Source: Lucinisca nassula (taxonomy: Eukaryota > Mollusca > Bivalvia > Lucinida > Lucinidae). Taken from it: a stretch of DNA of 64,000 bases. Location of the stretch: NCBI GenBank assembly GCA_963580285.1, contig OY757010.1, positions 61,464,406 through 61,528,405 of the forward strand. The letters are read 5' to 3'. Both the position numbers and the translations under genes were made by a program. Under the pieces are notes generated by a model. It was not told the origin of the DNA and ran no database searches. It worked only from the letters and a program-made list of their open reading frames with translations. This document shows positions 1 to 11,450 of this stretch, piece after piece; position 1 is the stretch's first letter, and the number at the start of each line of letters is the position of its first letter.

Positions 1-1156
1 GTTTACTTATCCGTAGGCTTATACGTAAGCCGTTAACCAGTACATCCCGTCTTGTTACAGAAAAAAACTGAGGTTAATAGGGGTACACTTATTTATTTTA
101 TTTATGCTCCAAAACCTCATCAGAACCGCCTCTAACAAGCATCCAAAACCCATTTTCGGACTATAAATAAGAAGTATATCATAAAGTTTCTTCAGAAAAA
201 TGACAGTTTTGGAAAAATGAAAGAGTACATTTTGTTACACGGATATGTGGTATTTGTTCATGGCTTTTCTGCTTTTCCTCAAGTATATTTCTTTCAATTT
301 GGTGTAAACAATAGCGCTGGAGTTCTGCAAACTCTTATTTGGCTAATTTTGTCAACACTATGATATGAAATTTTAACCCTGAAACTGCTGAACAAATTAA
401 TTCAGCCACACATATTTTCGACTATCTACCGATTAAATTACTTGATATATTGTATTCGCCCAAACTAGTAAGAAAATGGCACTCAGGAAAGGTCACATAC
501 TGCATGACAAACAGTGAAGATCCTGGTCAGACGCCTTCTTCAGAAGCAATCTGATCTGGATCTACACTGTTTTCAAAGAAAGGTGTTGTCGTTGTCCGCG
601 GGATAAGGTTTAATTTTGTGTAAACAATAGCGCTTGAGTTCTGCAATAGTACCAAATGCAGTTTTAAAAATAATAGCATCATTTCGGTGGAATTGCCTTC
701 ATTTAAATTATGAGCGAACCATGATTGTTACTGTTTACATGAAACGCAAAGTGTACAATCTTGTATAATGCTTTTTGTATTTCAAGATGTATAATGCCTA
801 CAAGCTAACCAAGAAGATAGAAACTCGCTCACCGCTGCCTTCACCGAGAGGTAGTGATCAAGGGGTCAGATGCAATTATGACTTCATAACTGTAGACGAA
901 GTAAGGTAGGTGGCAGCACATCACTTTAACCCATATATGCCTAGCGCTTCTTTTTTCTGATATTAGATGTGGCGACTGAGCTGGGTCTACCCTGTTTGCT
1001 GAAAGTACATGCATTTTTGCAAAACATACCGTTAACAAGACAAACCTTGCACCCCTATAATTGGAAACAGACAAATCCAAACTTATTTGGCAGGAGATTC
1101 CATTGACATATTCGGGTTAACAAGTGTGTGTGGTGTAAATCAATGTAAAAAAGAAG
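1..1156. other. No gene seen; short repeats only
   Basis: A+T-rich sequence without a credible open frame. A ~35-bp segment containing GTAAACAATAGCGCT occurs twice in direct orientation (about 297-332 and 611-646). About 60-260 has faint resemblance to MITE-1 (see 55422-55702): a T-rich flank and an eroded AGAACCGCCTC core near 121. About 920-1045 resembles the GATCAGACGCC hairpin family in decayed form. Confidence 0.5.
507..573. repeat. Decayed hairpin element (GATCAGACGCC family)
   Basis: Two arms, ACAGTGAAGATCCTGGTCAG and its approximate complement ending TCTACACTGTTTT, face each other around a short loop. The cleanest copy of the family is at 60215-60277. Other partial copies lie near 920-1045, 8745-8800, 19100-19150 and 49365-49425. 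Probably a small non-autonomous palindromic transposon; no terminal duplication is visible here. Confidence 0.45.
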
Positions 1157-1467
1157 TGAAGGCAATGATCAGAAATCGATACAAATAACAAACAGCTTCC
1201 ATCAGAGACACTAAAAGGGAAAGAAGCACAGACACGAAACAACTAATGAAAACATCAATAGTGGAAAGCCAAAAGGACAGCTACTTTCCCAGGCTATCCA
1301 AAACAAAATAATATAAGATATACACACACCCAAAGACAAACCATAACAAAAATAAACCGCGAAAGAAGAACCGCCTTGGAACGGTCAGAGGCATGCATTC
1401 CACTGGAGGGGGAGCTTTAATCGGTGTTACGTGGCCACAATCCTTGCCCTTACTTCCGTCGTTGTTG
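1157..1467 (+). repeat. Dispersed repeat family B, 3'-truncated copy
   Basis: Matches by eye the 5' half of the ~650-bp repeat seen at 7574-8220 and 14456-15105. The order of landmarks is GAAGGCAATGATCAG, ATCGATACAA, a GGGAAAGAA segment, GAACCGCCTTGGAACGGTCA, and ACGTGGCCACAATCC. Similarity stops just after CTTACTTCCGTCG. Short open frames over it are not conserved between copies, so it is treated as non-coding. Confidence 0.7.
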
Positions 1468-4140
1468 AAAAAACAAACAAAATCAGTTTTTTTCGTCTTT
1501 TGTTTTCATCTTAATTTCAAAACCAATATAGATATCCAAGGGAAAATGAAGCTGAAATTATTGACAGTTGCCATATAGTAATACCCTTTCATTTTATATT
1601 CATAACTTACAAACCGTCAAATGCATCAGCTTCAAACTTTAGATATAAGGTCACAATATCATATTTTTCTAATGTTTATTGTAATACATTATGATCAAAT
1701 AGGGTCAAGAACAAACTTTAAGTGAACCCATTTGGAGTTTAACTACTCTGCTTCTGACTCGATGTTTTTTCAACTCCAATGAACGTTAAAATTCCTTCAT
1801 TTCCTGAATAAACTGGGTGTAATAGTTGCGGCTAGGTTTGCGAATTTACCCGCAAATGATAGCATTAAATCGCAGTCGTGCATAATATACATTTATTGGC
1901 AGTCGAAGACGCATGCTCAATTAAAACTGTTTGATTAATTTTAAATGTATACTGTACTTCAAATGCATGTAAAATTTGAACGTCTGTTTCTTTATTTAAC
2001 AATCTTTTGTTTTGCTAGTGAGAAATGTCTCAATGTAATACTTCTTTATCCAGCCAGTTCATTCTTTTTCTGACATTATCGCGACTCATTATTGCATGCT
2101 ATTTGTTGTTATTTATAACGGATTACACATTGGATATATGGCCATTGTATGAATAAATTCTCTCCCGTTAAAGATCTGTTCTGATAAATTACAGATTCAT
2201 ACAGACAACATTTACATTCGCAAGATTGTATGCCTGGCTGGCCTTAAGTGAACAAACACAGTTTCATTACACTGCACTCAACACTAACAAACCGAGTAAT
2301 CGTTGAGGCAGTGAAATAAATACCGTACTGGACCAGGCAAATGAACATTTGATTCTGCAGATACTCCCAGCATCATTAAATGATAGTCGAATTTGCTCAA
2401 ATAAAGCATAATACTACCGTTAGTTGGGTAGACGACTGGGTATAACTCAACTTGTCAAGCATCATTGATGTCCACATCATATAAAGCGAGGTACACTGAT
2501 TGCATCGGTAGCGTAAACCTAGAAAAGAAATAGCTGCTGATTTTAATGGTCCAGCGCGCCTTGGTTCTGACTCACACTAGTCTTGAAATGACTTCGTCGT
2601 TCGTATGTCATAAAACAAAAGGCAGGCATCACTGTAACTCACAATACACATACAACAGGACTGGCATTCTGTACTGTGGCTTACTGGAAATAGTGTGAAT
2701 AAGTATATATCTTGTGCACCCTTGCTGGCTGCCGCGAGGAAAAGATGTCAGTTCTAATTTTGAGTTTGATAATAAAATTGCTTTCTTAGCGTCTCATCGT
2801 TTACCATGAGGAATATAGTTATTTTTGCTCTGTTCCATGATAACTCAATAAGCTGCTTGATATTTTTTCCGGCGCGACTTTCAGTCCTCTGAGCAACTAT
2901 GTTAAGAGGAAACGTTAGAGAAGATGTTCCAATAAAATTGCTATTCTTAGATGTAGTCGTTGTATACCTGGTTGTGAACGGTATTTTAGTTTGGTGTTTG
3001 GAAGAGCTAGCATGATAGGTGTATTAGTAAAAAGGCCATGATCAAAAACCATCTGGCGCATACATGTCTACTCGTATTGTAAGTGATCCCAATTAAGTCT
3101 CTTTTTCATTCTGAAGCTTTGCGGTACGTTAAGTCTAATGTTTAATCGAACAATTAAACGACATTAACTGCCTTTCATTCTTTGAATCTGATATATGTTA
3201 TACATCTAGAATGGACATGTGTATTTGATACAAAGAAAAAATGACAAAGTTTAATCTCTGAGTAATGGTGCTCGAAAAGATACTTCTGTGAGGCACAGAC
3301 CAGGCATCAGTAATAAACTGTTTGCATCTTGTCATGGTGACAGCCTGTCCCGGTAATAGTGGCAAGTTTTGAACAGCTTCAAAATTGCCCTTTAACCATG
3401 CGACAACAGCGCATAGCGGCTCCTTATATCCAGCACAATAGAAACAATTGTGAAGGAATGTTCTGCTGGTTCTGCTCGTCACTCTGACATTTTGCACTGT
3501 CTTGATAATTAAAACATCATTCAGCAAGACTTTTTGTGTAATAAAAGCGATAAATAAGAATGGCCAGGTATACTGTAATTATCCGATAATCTAAACAGAT
3601 CGAAGCAGCCCTAATACAATCAGTAGATAAAACTGGATCAAATTCAAAGCCTAAAGTACCACACCACTTTGATTTTCTGAACATATATGAAGCTCCAAGC
3701 TTCTGCAGTTATATAGATGGCAGAGTCTCATTCATCAAATATTATAACATCTCGTCAGTGTTGAAGTAAACTGAGACATCATGTGCCACAAAGTGCAATT
3801 CCAAAAAAAAAAGGTTCTAATGTATTAATTACACAGCAGATATGATAAACGACTGGCCTTAGGCTTGAAACTTTTCTTCGAAAGCTACATTCAAAACCAA
3901 CGGACCTGGGTCCAGTAAACTGTTCATATTCTGTTTAGCATTAATATGTATAAGCTTCTCACATTTTAGCGAAATACTACAGTAGTTGATATTTTTCTTG
4001 CTGGTGCAGTTAGCTTTTTGACCACCTACGAGTTCGCTAAGCTAACGATGCCTCGAATAAGTGGGCCTAAGTGTTTTATCGTTGTTGCCAAATTTATAAA
4101 ACATTTTTATATTTTGTTGTTGAAGTTGTTGTAGTAGTTG
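1468..4140. other. Long stretch without recognised gene
   Basis: No repeat family, RNA gene or convincing exon was recognised. The longest open frame (3198-3527, minus, 109 codons) has a mixed amino-acid composition that looks less random than most in this window, but I recognise no domain and see no good splice acceptor before it. It could be a piece of an old element or an isolated exon. Confidence 0.4.
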
Positions 4141-4212
4141 TTGGTTGTTGTTTTTGTCCATCATTGTCATCGTCTTCACTATTATTATTATTATTATTAT
4201 TATTTCTTTCAG

Positions 4213-4354
4213 CCCAAAAAGGGAATTAGGGGAAACAACAGAATTCCAAGAGCCAGATGAATCGGTATATATTGAGCTCGATGATAGTACACGATACGAC
4301 TACGCCACTGCACCCTCTTCCATAGTGACCATGACTACTGAACAGCGTCTATAG
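4213..4354 (+). CDS. Possible terminal coding exon of a membrane-receptor-like protein
   Basis: A pyrimidine-rich run ending TTTCTTTCAG (4203-4212) makes a good splice acceptor. From 4213 an open frame runs to TAG at 4352-4354, entering with one base that completes a codon. The 46 or so residues are acidic and hydrophilic (PKRELGETTEFQEPDE...) and contain SVYIEL, which fits the ITIM pattern S/I/V/L-x-Y-x-x-I/V/L, followed by a second tyrosine in RYDYATAP. This is the composition of a cytoplasmic signalling tail at the C-terminus of a single-pass receptor. The hydrophobic poly-Ile stretch before it (from 4145) is an ATT-repeat intron tract, not a membrane helix. No upstream exons and no AATAAA signal were found nearby, so this may be a real last exon, a pseudogene piece or chance. 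Confidence 0.35.
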
Positions 4355-5251
4355 TTTGAACTTGGGTCTGTACACTGGTACTTGACCCTGCTGAAAATAT
4401 TTAAGAACTGTTGTACCGAGGTGCTGTGATGGGCCTAGTTCACTATTGCTGTTGTCGCATGCAATAGTCCAGAAGAGTTAGCTAATCAGTCCGGTATCTG
4501 TCGAATCACCTAGGATAGCACAGCCTGTTACGCAGTGTATTTTGCCAAAAACTGCTGTGTTATCATATGTTCGCTTGAAACAGATTGTGTGTTCTGAATT
4601 TCGATTTTATCGATGTGTAAATCGGTGTTTTCGTTAGAACCCACATAATGTATGAATGAATTTGATTTTTGCGAATTTTATCGATGTGTAAACTCCACCG
4701 ATTCACTCACAAGCTGCATGAAACCCGAAAGGCGTCATGCTAGGATTTTTGAGTGATTCGCCGAAGTCTACACATCGATAAAAGCTTAAAAAAAAAGAAG
4801 ATAATGCATTGCATATAATTCCAACTTTGTCATCGAAATGTTTAAAATGCCACAAAAACGAAAGCTTTAGGAATTCTTTCGAAAGCGTAAAAATGAACTC
4901 ATCAACGGCCACGGCGGAATGAGTATTCATTCTTTTTTAAAGAACATCAAGCGCAAAAATCGTCAAGTCTTTAAATTCCGTATATTTGTCTTCTAATATT
5001 TTCATTTTCAATAGTTGACTATCTTTTAATCGAGTGCGGTTGACGTCAGCCGGACCAGCTTACTTTGACAGACTTCAGTAGGGGTTATAATCATATACTT
5101 GTTTAATTTTCATATTAAAATCCATATCCACAATTTTGCATATGCGATAACAGTGGAACATACCCAAAGTTATGGACACTGTTCCTGATAACCAGTTTTT
5201 GCCCGCCCGGGCTGATAACCGGAAATAATGCATTTTACATTAAGTGAGATT
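4355..5251. other. No gene seen
   Basis: If 4213-4354 is a true last exon, this would begin with its 3' UTR; no canonical AATAAA follows within view. A short element, TTTTATCGATGTGTAAA, recurs at about 4605-4622 and 4677-4694, and an inverse form lies near 4768-4785, so this may be a decayed palindromic repeat. Confidence 0.4.
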
Positions 5252-5260
5252 ATCATGCCC

Positions 5261-5462
5261 TGTTGAGTTTGTCCAGGCAAAGCGGTGCGAGTCGACCCGT
5301 CCATGCTTATAAACCAAATTGGTTTCTTTGGTCGACACGGCTTGAGATGTCATTTCATCTCAATGTTGAGTAAAAGTCCCACACGATTGGAAGCAACGTC
5401 TCCAAAATGAGCTTTACAGTGTTGAAGGGGCCGTTGAACCTCAAATCAAACAAACAAACAAA
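5261..5462 (+). mobile_element. SINE-C copy, 5'-truncated
   Basis: Runs from inside the family (GTCCAGGCAAAGCGGTGCGA region) to the tail CCTCAAATCAAACAAACAAA. A 9-bp target-site duplication, ATCATGCCC, flanks it at 5252-5260 and 5463-5471. 5' truncation, an A-rich 3' tail and a target duplication identify it as a retroposon. Complete relatives of about 290-310 bp are at 17931-18230, 18503-18808 and 36917-37225. Confidence 0.8.
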
Positions 5463-5691
5463 ATCATGCCCGGTTAATGTAGATCCAGACTGTGTCACGA
5501 CCTTCAAACCTAAAAATCGATTTACCTACTTTAAAAGATTATCAGTGATACCGTTAATGCTAACAATGCTCAACGCCATCACTAACAACTACGTCATCAC
5601 GTGGTGTAAACTTGCTGGCGTAATCTTTAATATTGATTTATTGTGTTGGGTATGACGACACTTCTACCTTTGTGTGTCTTTTTGTGTCGTC

Positions 5692-5695
<4 letters not shown>

Positions 5696-5759
<64 letters not shown>
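5696..5759. repeat. (GA)n microsatellite
   Basis: About 64 bp of uninterrupted GA dinucleotides. It creates artificial Arg-Glu and Ser-Leu open frames on both strands, which should be ignored. Confidence 0.97.
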
Positions 5760-5761
<2 letters not shown>

Positions 5762-7412
5762 AAGGAGATGAAAATGAGGGACATGGAAAATGAATGGAAG
5801 TGTAGAGACAGAAGAAACAACAACCTTCCCACCTCCACCTTTAACTTCTGCAAGTACGTAAGCCAACATCAGTTGAGTTCCTCAGTGACGCAATATAACC
5901 GGCATCTTCGCCTCGCCCAACGACCCCTGAAATGAACGCTCAACAATAACAGCCGGTTGAACGGATGTTAGATCACACAGTACACAGGCACTCGTTAAAT
6001 ACAAAATGAACCCTCACCCTAGCATCATTTTGTATGAAACGAGAGCCTGTGAGAAAGTATGGTTGAAGAGAGAGAAAGACGATTTAGAGAGGTTTCAATT
6101 GAGAATACACACACATTTGTTGAAGACATGAAAAATGTGAATACTAAAAGAGACATTTCACAGTTTCGGGCGATAACCAAAACTCCATTTTGTTACCCTG
6201 GTTTCGGGGAAAAAACACTACCAAATTTACATAAAGCAACAGCATTTTTGCGGATCGATCAATATGTAAGTCGTTAAAATATAGAAATGAGATGTGATAA
6301 ACCGTTTTTAGCATGTGGTTTTGCTTATTACCCGCAGTATCAATCCTTGACGGGCTAAAGCTCTCGGGCTGTTGATACTGCGGGCGATGACCAACACTCC
6401 ATGATATAATCTCTAATTATTGCTGAATGCCTGACTTCGGTGAATATTGTTGAATATGAATTACAGGAAAACACACCCGTGTAACGAAGTGAACTCTTCC
6501 ATGCCTCAAAAACTGACATTTTTCTCATAAAAAAGTGTGTTCTAGTGTGTCTATTTCTGCTGCAAGTATAGATTGCCTGCATACTCGTTTCAGCCGCCCA
6601 AGATACAGGAAATCGTGGATTTTAATCTGAAATGTAAATTCTTATGCAGCATATACCGAAGATTTATTTCATACTTACTCGTACCAGTGGAATCAATGCA
6701 TATCTGTAACAAATAAAAATGATATCAAAATCCAGTGAAATAAGGTCGTATCATTTCACTAGTGACTGATACCATTTATATTGTAGCGAGCCTGGACTAA
6801 ATATAGCGTTCTGGTATAGAATACAAAGAAAATTTGCTTTCTTCGGCAGATACCAAAACCATTTCATCTCGTATGCTAAAAACTTATGAATTTTCATCGC
6901 ACTCGATGAAATATTTTTGGTATCCCCCAACATATAAGAAAGGTAAATATCCTTATATCCTATCTAAGGTTGATACAAATAGAGAATTACCATGTTTGAT
7001 TTGCAGTGGTTGAATACGACCTCATGTACTTCGCCGTTTTAAGTTGTCGTCACTGCACGTACATGTAACGACAGTTCACTACACGTCGCAGTATTGTCAT
7101 GACAATATGGCGGCAATTACTAAAATTCCATGCTCACAAATAATCGATATGCGCGAAAGAAAATAATCTGACCAGTTTTGTGAGAAGAAGAAAATTCTGC
7201 CAATTGGCATCAACATCACTCGACGAGCCTCGAGAGACGGGTGTTTTTATCTACGCCTCAACTGACCTAAAGCTTGGGATAGAATTTCTTATCATACCCA
7301 GGTTATCCTACCCAGGGATAGACAAATATCGATGATTTCACGGGTTGATGTTCACTGTTTGAATAGAACCGTTAAATCTGATGTCACTGCAATATTATCA
7401 TTATAAAGCAGT
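5760..7412. other. No recognised gene or repeat
   Basis: Open frames of 60-75 codons occur on both strands but show no domain or splice context. Around 6330-6390 the motif CGGGCGATRACCAA and its surroundings recur (also near 6167-6182), suggesting a small local duplication. Nothing else stands out. Confidence 0.4.
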
Positions 7413-8344
7413 CATTACGAAAACACAACCTATATAATTCTGACCCCCTTGAACCCCACTTTTATATAGTAAAACTGGGGTTTACAGTGGTAAACCTTAT
7501 TTTTCTTATTTCTGCTCTAAAATAAAGATTGTGGGTACTCGTTAGAACCGTCTCAACGCGGCGGTTCTAACAAAGTAGAAGTAAAACAAAGATCAGGAAT
7601 TGATACAATTAACTTACTCCACCCATAAAAGACACCAAAGGGAAAGACATACAAACATTAAGCGACCAGACCATAATGGAAACCTAAACAAAGGAAGGCC
7701 ATAAGGACAGTTACTTTCCCACAAAATGGCCATATGGCCATCCAAAATAAAAGACACAAGTGATACACACAGTAAGTAACAAACAACAACAAAAATAAAT
7801 CGCCACAGAAGAGCCGCCTTGGAACGGTCAGTGGGAGATTTCCACTGGGGGGCTTAAATCGATTTTACGTGGCCACAATCCTCGCCCTTACTTCCGTCGC
7901 GATTTAGACAAATAATTTGTTCAGTCCGCATGAAGGCCTCCTAACTCATCAGTGCAACATCTCCGTGAACACAGAAATCAAAGAACCACAGAGGTGAGAC
8001 AACGGTGAGGACTCGACAGCAAGAAACCACTGAAATGCTGGAGCAAAAGAAAACCAACAGTTAGACTCCGATGAGCCCGACCAGAGACAGAGCATCAGGC
8101 ACCAACCAACATTATCTCTTTAATTTTCAATAAGCCTTTACGTTGGAGCCGTCATAGAATCTGAGGCCTGACCCACCGGCATGCAATTAAAGAGGGAAGC
8201 AAATTTGCCAACCGTGATTGGGTTCTAACAAGTAGCCACAATATATATTTTGATAAAAAATGAGAAAAATATCACAATTTTTCATCTGAAAACTGTCCTT
8301 TTTGCGGCGGTAACATTTACAATGTATTTGTATAGGAAGTCACA
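7413..8344. mobile_element. MITE-1 copy interrupted by repeat B
   Basis: The left part (7413-7573) starts CATTACGAAAACAC, passes through the conserved CCCCTTGAACCCCACTTTTA and TTCTTATTTCTGCTCT segments, and reaches the palindromic core TCGTTAGAACCG...CGGTTCTAAC. The right part resumes at 8221 with GGTTCTAACAA and continues through TATCACAATTTTTCATC and GCGGCGGTAA to a degraded right end near 8344. Between them lies a complete repeat-B unit. The interruption shows MITE-1 was here first. Confidence 0.7.
7574..8220 (+). mobile_element. Repeat family B, near-complete copy with target duplication
   Basis: A 647-bp unit inserted into the palindromic core of a MITE-1. The target sequence GGTTCTAACAA is present on both sides (7563-7573 and 8221-8231), an 11-bp duplication. 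No terminal inverted repeat and no clear poly(A) tail are visible, and no protein is encoded. The class is undetermined: a retroposon or a DNA element with long target duplications would both fit. Other copies: 1157-1467, 13130-13510, 14456-15105, 35645-35890. Confidence 0.65.
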
Positions 8345-8409
8345 CTTGCCTGCATTCAAACAATGCTCTCTATAGCCTGTCCTTTTTCGACAAATGGAAC
8401 TGGTCCATT

Positions 8410-8660
8410 GCCAGGGTGAGGCAAAGGTGACGTGTATCTTGCGTCACTGGGGCATCCAACTTTTATTGGAATACATTTGACAAGGCCTGTTGGTACACTG
8501 AATGGGTAGTGGGGGAGTATTGTTACTTCTTCTGTGTCTGTCTCTACACTTCAATTTCATTTTCATCTTTCTCCCTGTCCCTCTCTTTCATCTCATCTAC
8601 TATCTCTTCTATCCCTTTTCTCCCTTTCTCTGGGAAACGACACAAAATGACCCAAAAGGT
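8410..8660. repeat. Dispersed repeat family E
   Basis: Shares an ordered set of motifs with 18845-19060: GGTGAGGCAAA, CGTGTATCTT, GTCACTGGGGC, a pyrimidine-rich stretch with CTTTCTCCCT, and a GGGA-GGCACA-type AATGACCCA segment. Both copies are followed within ~100 bp by a decayed GATCAGACGCC hairpin, so the full repeat may be longer. Non-coding; class unknown. Confidence 0.5.
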
Positions 8661-8814
8661 TTGACATGTCGTTAAACTCAAAACAATAAATCTATTGATC
8701 AATGGTCGATTGCCGTTTAAGGAGCGCCAAGGTTTGTTTGTGTAAGTTTTGCCGCAAACAAAGAAGGCATCTGATTTGCGTCTACACTGTTTGCCAATGT
8801 CCCATCAATGGGAC

Positions 8815-9700
8815 CAATGTACCATACCATGCGTCTGTTCGCAGGTGACACGGCTGTGTACCTGACAATTGGTGGTACGGAAGACGGAACTGTGCTACAG
8901 AATGACCTGGACAGACTATCTATATGGGAGGACCAATGAGACATGGAGTTCAACCCATCCAAGTGCCAGGTGGTACGGGTGACAACAGCCAGGAAAGCAA
9001 TAAATTCAGTGTACACTTTACACGGTCAAATCCTGGAGGTTGTCACCAGTGCTAGGAACTTGCCAGTGGTCTATCATGGAACTGCCACATAGACCGGATA
9101 ACTGCAAACGCTAACCGGACCTTAGGATTCATTAAAAGAAACATCAAAACAAAAAATCCTAAGGTACGGGAGACACTGCCTACAACAGCTTGGTCCGCCC
9201 CAGCTGGAGTACACCGCCCCCATCTGGGATCCCCATACTAAGGAGAATATACTCCAGCTGGAAAAAGTCCAACGTATGGCAGCATGCGATTACCGGTCAA
9301 GCGTAACTGCCATGGTCAACTATCTTGGTTGGAGAACCTTAGAGCAGAGACGAGCAGATGCGCGCCTTTGCCTTTTTTTTATAAAATCGTTCACGGTTAT
9401 GTAGCAGCGCCCCTCTCCAAATACATACAACCTGTTGCTAAGGAAAACTTACGACACTGCTACTCTTTGGCCTTCAGTCAATTTCATACAACTTCACACA
9501 ACTAGCAGCACTCCAGGCCCTAGATCCATAAGTTGTGTTTTTAATCTGATTTTAGCTCAACTTCACTATTTTACTATATCATCTTTCGTCACCTTCACTA
9601 TCTGCTTTTAACTTTGCTTTTCCATTAATTGTGTTCGACAGCGTATCTGCCTAGAATGTACTCGCGGGCGTGTGGCAGTATATGAAGATAGATAGATACA
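8815..9700 (+). pseudogene. LINE reverse-transcriptase relic (C-terminal part and 3' UTR)
   Basis: Reading from about 8829, a frame encodes MRLFAGDTAVYL, the reverse-transcriptase catalytic motif in which F-A-D-D has become F-A-G-D (Gly codon at 8844-8846), so a catalytic aspartate is lost. The downstream sequence QNDLDRLSIWED and EFNPSKCQVVR follow the usual palm/thumb order, and RPQLEYTAPIWDP, LEKVQRMAA, YLGWRTLEQRRADARL and FYKIVHG match the C-terminal region typical of CR1/Jockey-type LINE proteins. Several frameshifts and stops break the frame (for example the stop at ~8937 and shifts near 9055-9240); only the last 73 codons to ~9503 are open. The 3' UTR seems to end in a GATA-type repeat near 9690. 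The N-terminal endonuclease is absent. Confidence 0.85.
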
Positions 9701-9789
9701 GTACAATACAAAATATCCGTGTGATATAGTGCATTTTTCAAGTCTCCATAACGGTTATTCGTCTGGAGAAAATGTGTAATAGTTTTCTG

Positions 9790-9965
9790 ATTTATATACC
9801 AAATGTAGATTGTGGGTGCTCGTTAGAACCGCCTCAATAGGCGGTTCGAACGAATACCCAGAACCTTTCAGTATGGGGGCAGAAATAGGAAAAAAATATA
9901 TTCCCCCTGTAAACTCCAGTTTTCTCTTAATAAGATGGGGTTTAGAGCGGTATTCTTTACACGAA
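9790..9965. mobile_element. MITE-1 fragment with palindromic core
   Basis: Contains the core GTTAGAACCGCCTCA/GGCGGTTCGAACGA and one flank with GCAGAAATAGGAAAA and the CCAGTTTT...GGGGTTTA segment. The terminal repeats are not recognisable at either end. Confidence 0.65.
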
Positions 9966-10325
9966 CCTATTAACTTGGTGGATGGGATGCTAGTCATATA
10001 AGAATTATGGATTATTGACTGGAATTTGTGTCCTTTTGTCACATTTCTAGTTTTGTTTTCTCATTAAAAAGTATAATGTATTGCAAACTCTCTGATATAC
10101 TGTTATAAACTAATGATAGAGGCACGTCCTGTATGCAACTGAGCAAAAATGGTGCAGCTAAGATTTTTGAAAACGCCATTTTTGTCGGCGCGAAAAGTAA
10201 TTAGTGTAATTGTGACCAAATTGTTGTAAATCCAGTAAATCATGACCCATTTCATCAAAGAGTTAAAGAGAGGGACAAACATAGTCTGTTTTAGCCTACA
10301 ACCCAGTTTCCCGTTGGCATGTACA

Positions 10326-10531
10326 CATCACGAAAACACACCTATATAATTTCTGACCACCTTGAACCCCATTTTTATATAGTAAAACTGGTGTTAACAG
10401 GGGTAAAACCTATTTTTCTTATTTCAGATTTTGAGCAGAAATAAGGAAAATATCACAATTTTTCATCTTAAAAGTTTCGTTTTTCGGCGGTAAAGTTTAC
10501 AATGCAATTGTATGGGCGTGTTTTCGTAATG
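10326..10531. mobile_element. MITE-1 copy lacking the palindromic core
   Basis: Ends are CATCACGAAAACACACC on the left and, complemented, CATTACGAAAACACGCCC on the right, a clear terminal inverted repeat. The two flanking modules are present but join directly at TTGAGCAGAAATAAGG, so the hairpin core is missing. This core-less copy shows the core can be lost, or gained, without loss of the ends. Confidence 0.75.
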
Positions 10532-10679
10532 AGCAGCAGATTCCATGACAGAATAAAGTTTCTTCAAGTGTTCTCTCTTTCAGTGTCATTCTTGTAGTGC
10601 AAGGAAGTAATAATATCTCTCCAGTTCTAATGTTTACCGTCAGCTGTTCCTTTTAAATCTGCTGAGAATGCGGTAGAAA

Positions 10680-10757
10680 TATAAAAAAAATAAATAGATG
10701 AAAATAAATAAACAAATATATAAATAAATAAATAAACAAATAAATAAATAAACAAAA
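10680..10757. repeat. AATA/ACAAATA simple repeat
   Basis: About 78 bp of imperfect AAATA units. Simple-sequence DNA only. Confidence 0.9.
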
Positions 10758-10854
10758 ATCTTACTCGACAATCGCTTCGGTAATCTTGATAGTCAATGGC
10801 TCTATTGGGGACTTAGAAACAAAATTGACTAGTGGTTGATTTACGTTGTCTAGG

Positions 10855-11141
10855 CGGCCGCCGCCCATGGGGGCTTGAAGAAAAGATGGGCTGCATGATG
10901 CTTCCACGCAGAGTTGAAACCAACCCGCACAAGAGTACTGGTAAACCGCTTAGAGAGTCTAAGCCTGCCCAGGCAAAGCGGTGCGAGTCGGACCGTCCAT
11001 GCATATAAACCCTATGGGTTTCATTGGGCGGCAGGGCTTGGGATGTCATTTCATCTCACTGTCAGGTAAAAGTCCCACAAAATTGGAAGCAACGCGTCCA
11101 AAATGATCTTTACAGTGTTGACGGGGACTTTAAATCTTAAA
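10855..11141 (+). mobile_element. SINE-C, near full length
   Basis: Bounded by a perfect 12-bp target-site duplication, ACGTTGTCTAGG (10843-10854 and 11142-11153). Internal landmarks: GGGGCTTGAAGAA, GCATGATGCTTCCACGCAGA, GGTAAACCGCTTAGAG, CAGGCAAAGCGGTGCGAG, TGTCATTTCATCTCA, AAAAGTCCCACAAAATTGGA. The 3' tail is reduced to ACTTTAAATCTTAAA. Part of the target is a local duplication (11142-11450). Confidence 0.88.
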
Positions 11142-11374
11142 ACGTTGTCTAGGGGAGATAATCTTTTACACTATTGTACATCCTACTGCCTAGTTTATTC
11201 CCTTCTTAGACGTTTCGTCCTAAACCCTCTTCCGAGTATTACATAATCCACCTTGTGTAAAATACGAAATTAACCCATCTTGAGTGCGTTGCACCATTTT
11301 TTATTTACGTTGTCTTAGGGAGATAAGCCCTTACTCTGTTGTACCACCTACAGCCTAGTTAATATTCCCCTCCC

Positions 11375-11434
<60 letters not shown>

Positions 11435-11450
11435 TAATCCACATTTTGTG
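11142..11450. repeat. Imperfect ~160-bp tandem duplication with (CT)n
   Basis: ACGTTGTCTAGGGGAGATAA (11142) recurs as ACGTTGTCTTAGGGAGATAA at about 11306. Each is followed by a TTGTAC...CTAGTT block. A CT dinucleotide run at 11380-11429 lies in the second copy. SINE-C inserted at the start of the first copy. Confidence 0.6.

Noticed and set aside
3198..3527. 109-codon minus-strand frame as a gene
   Set aside because: No recognisable domain, no convincing splice sites and no second line of support; kept only as a note.
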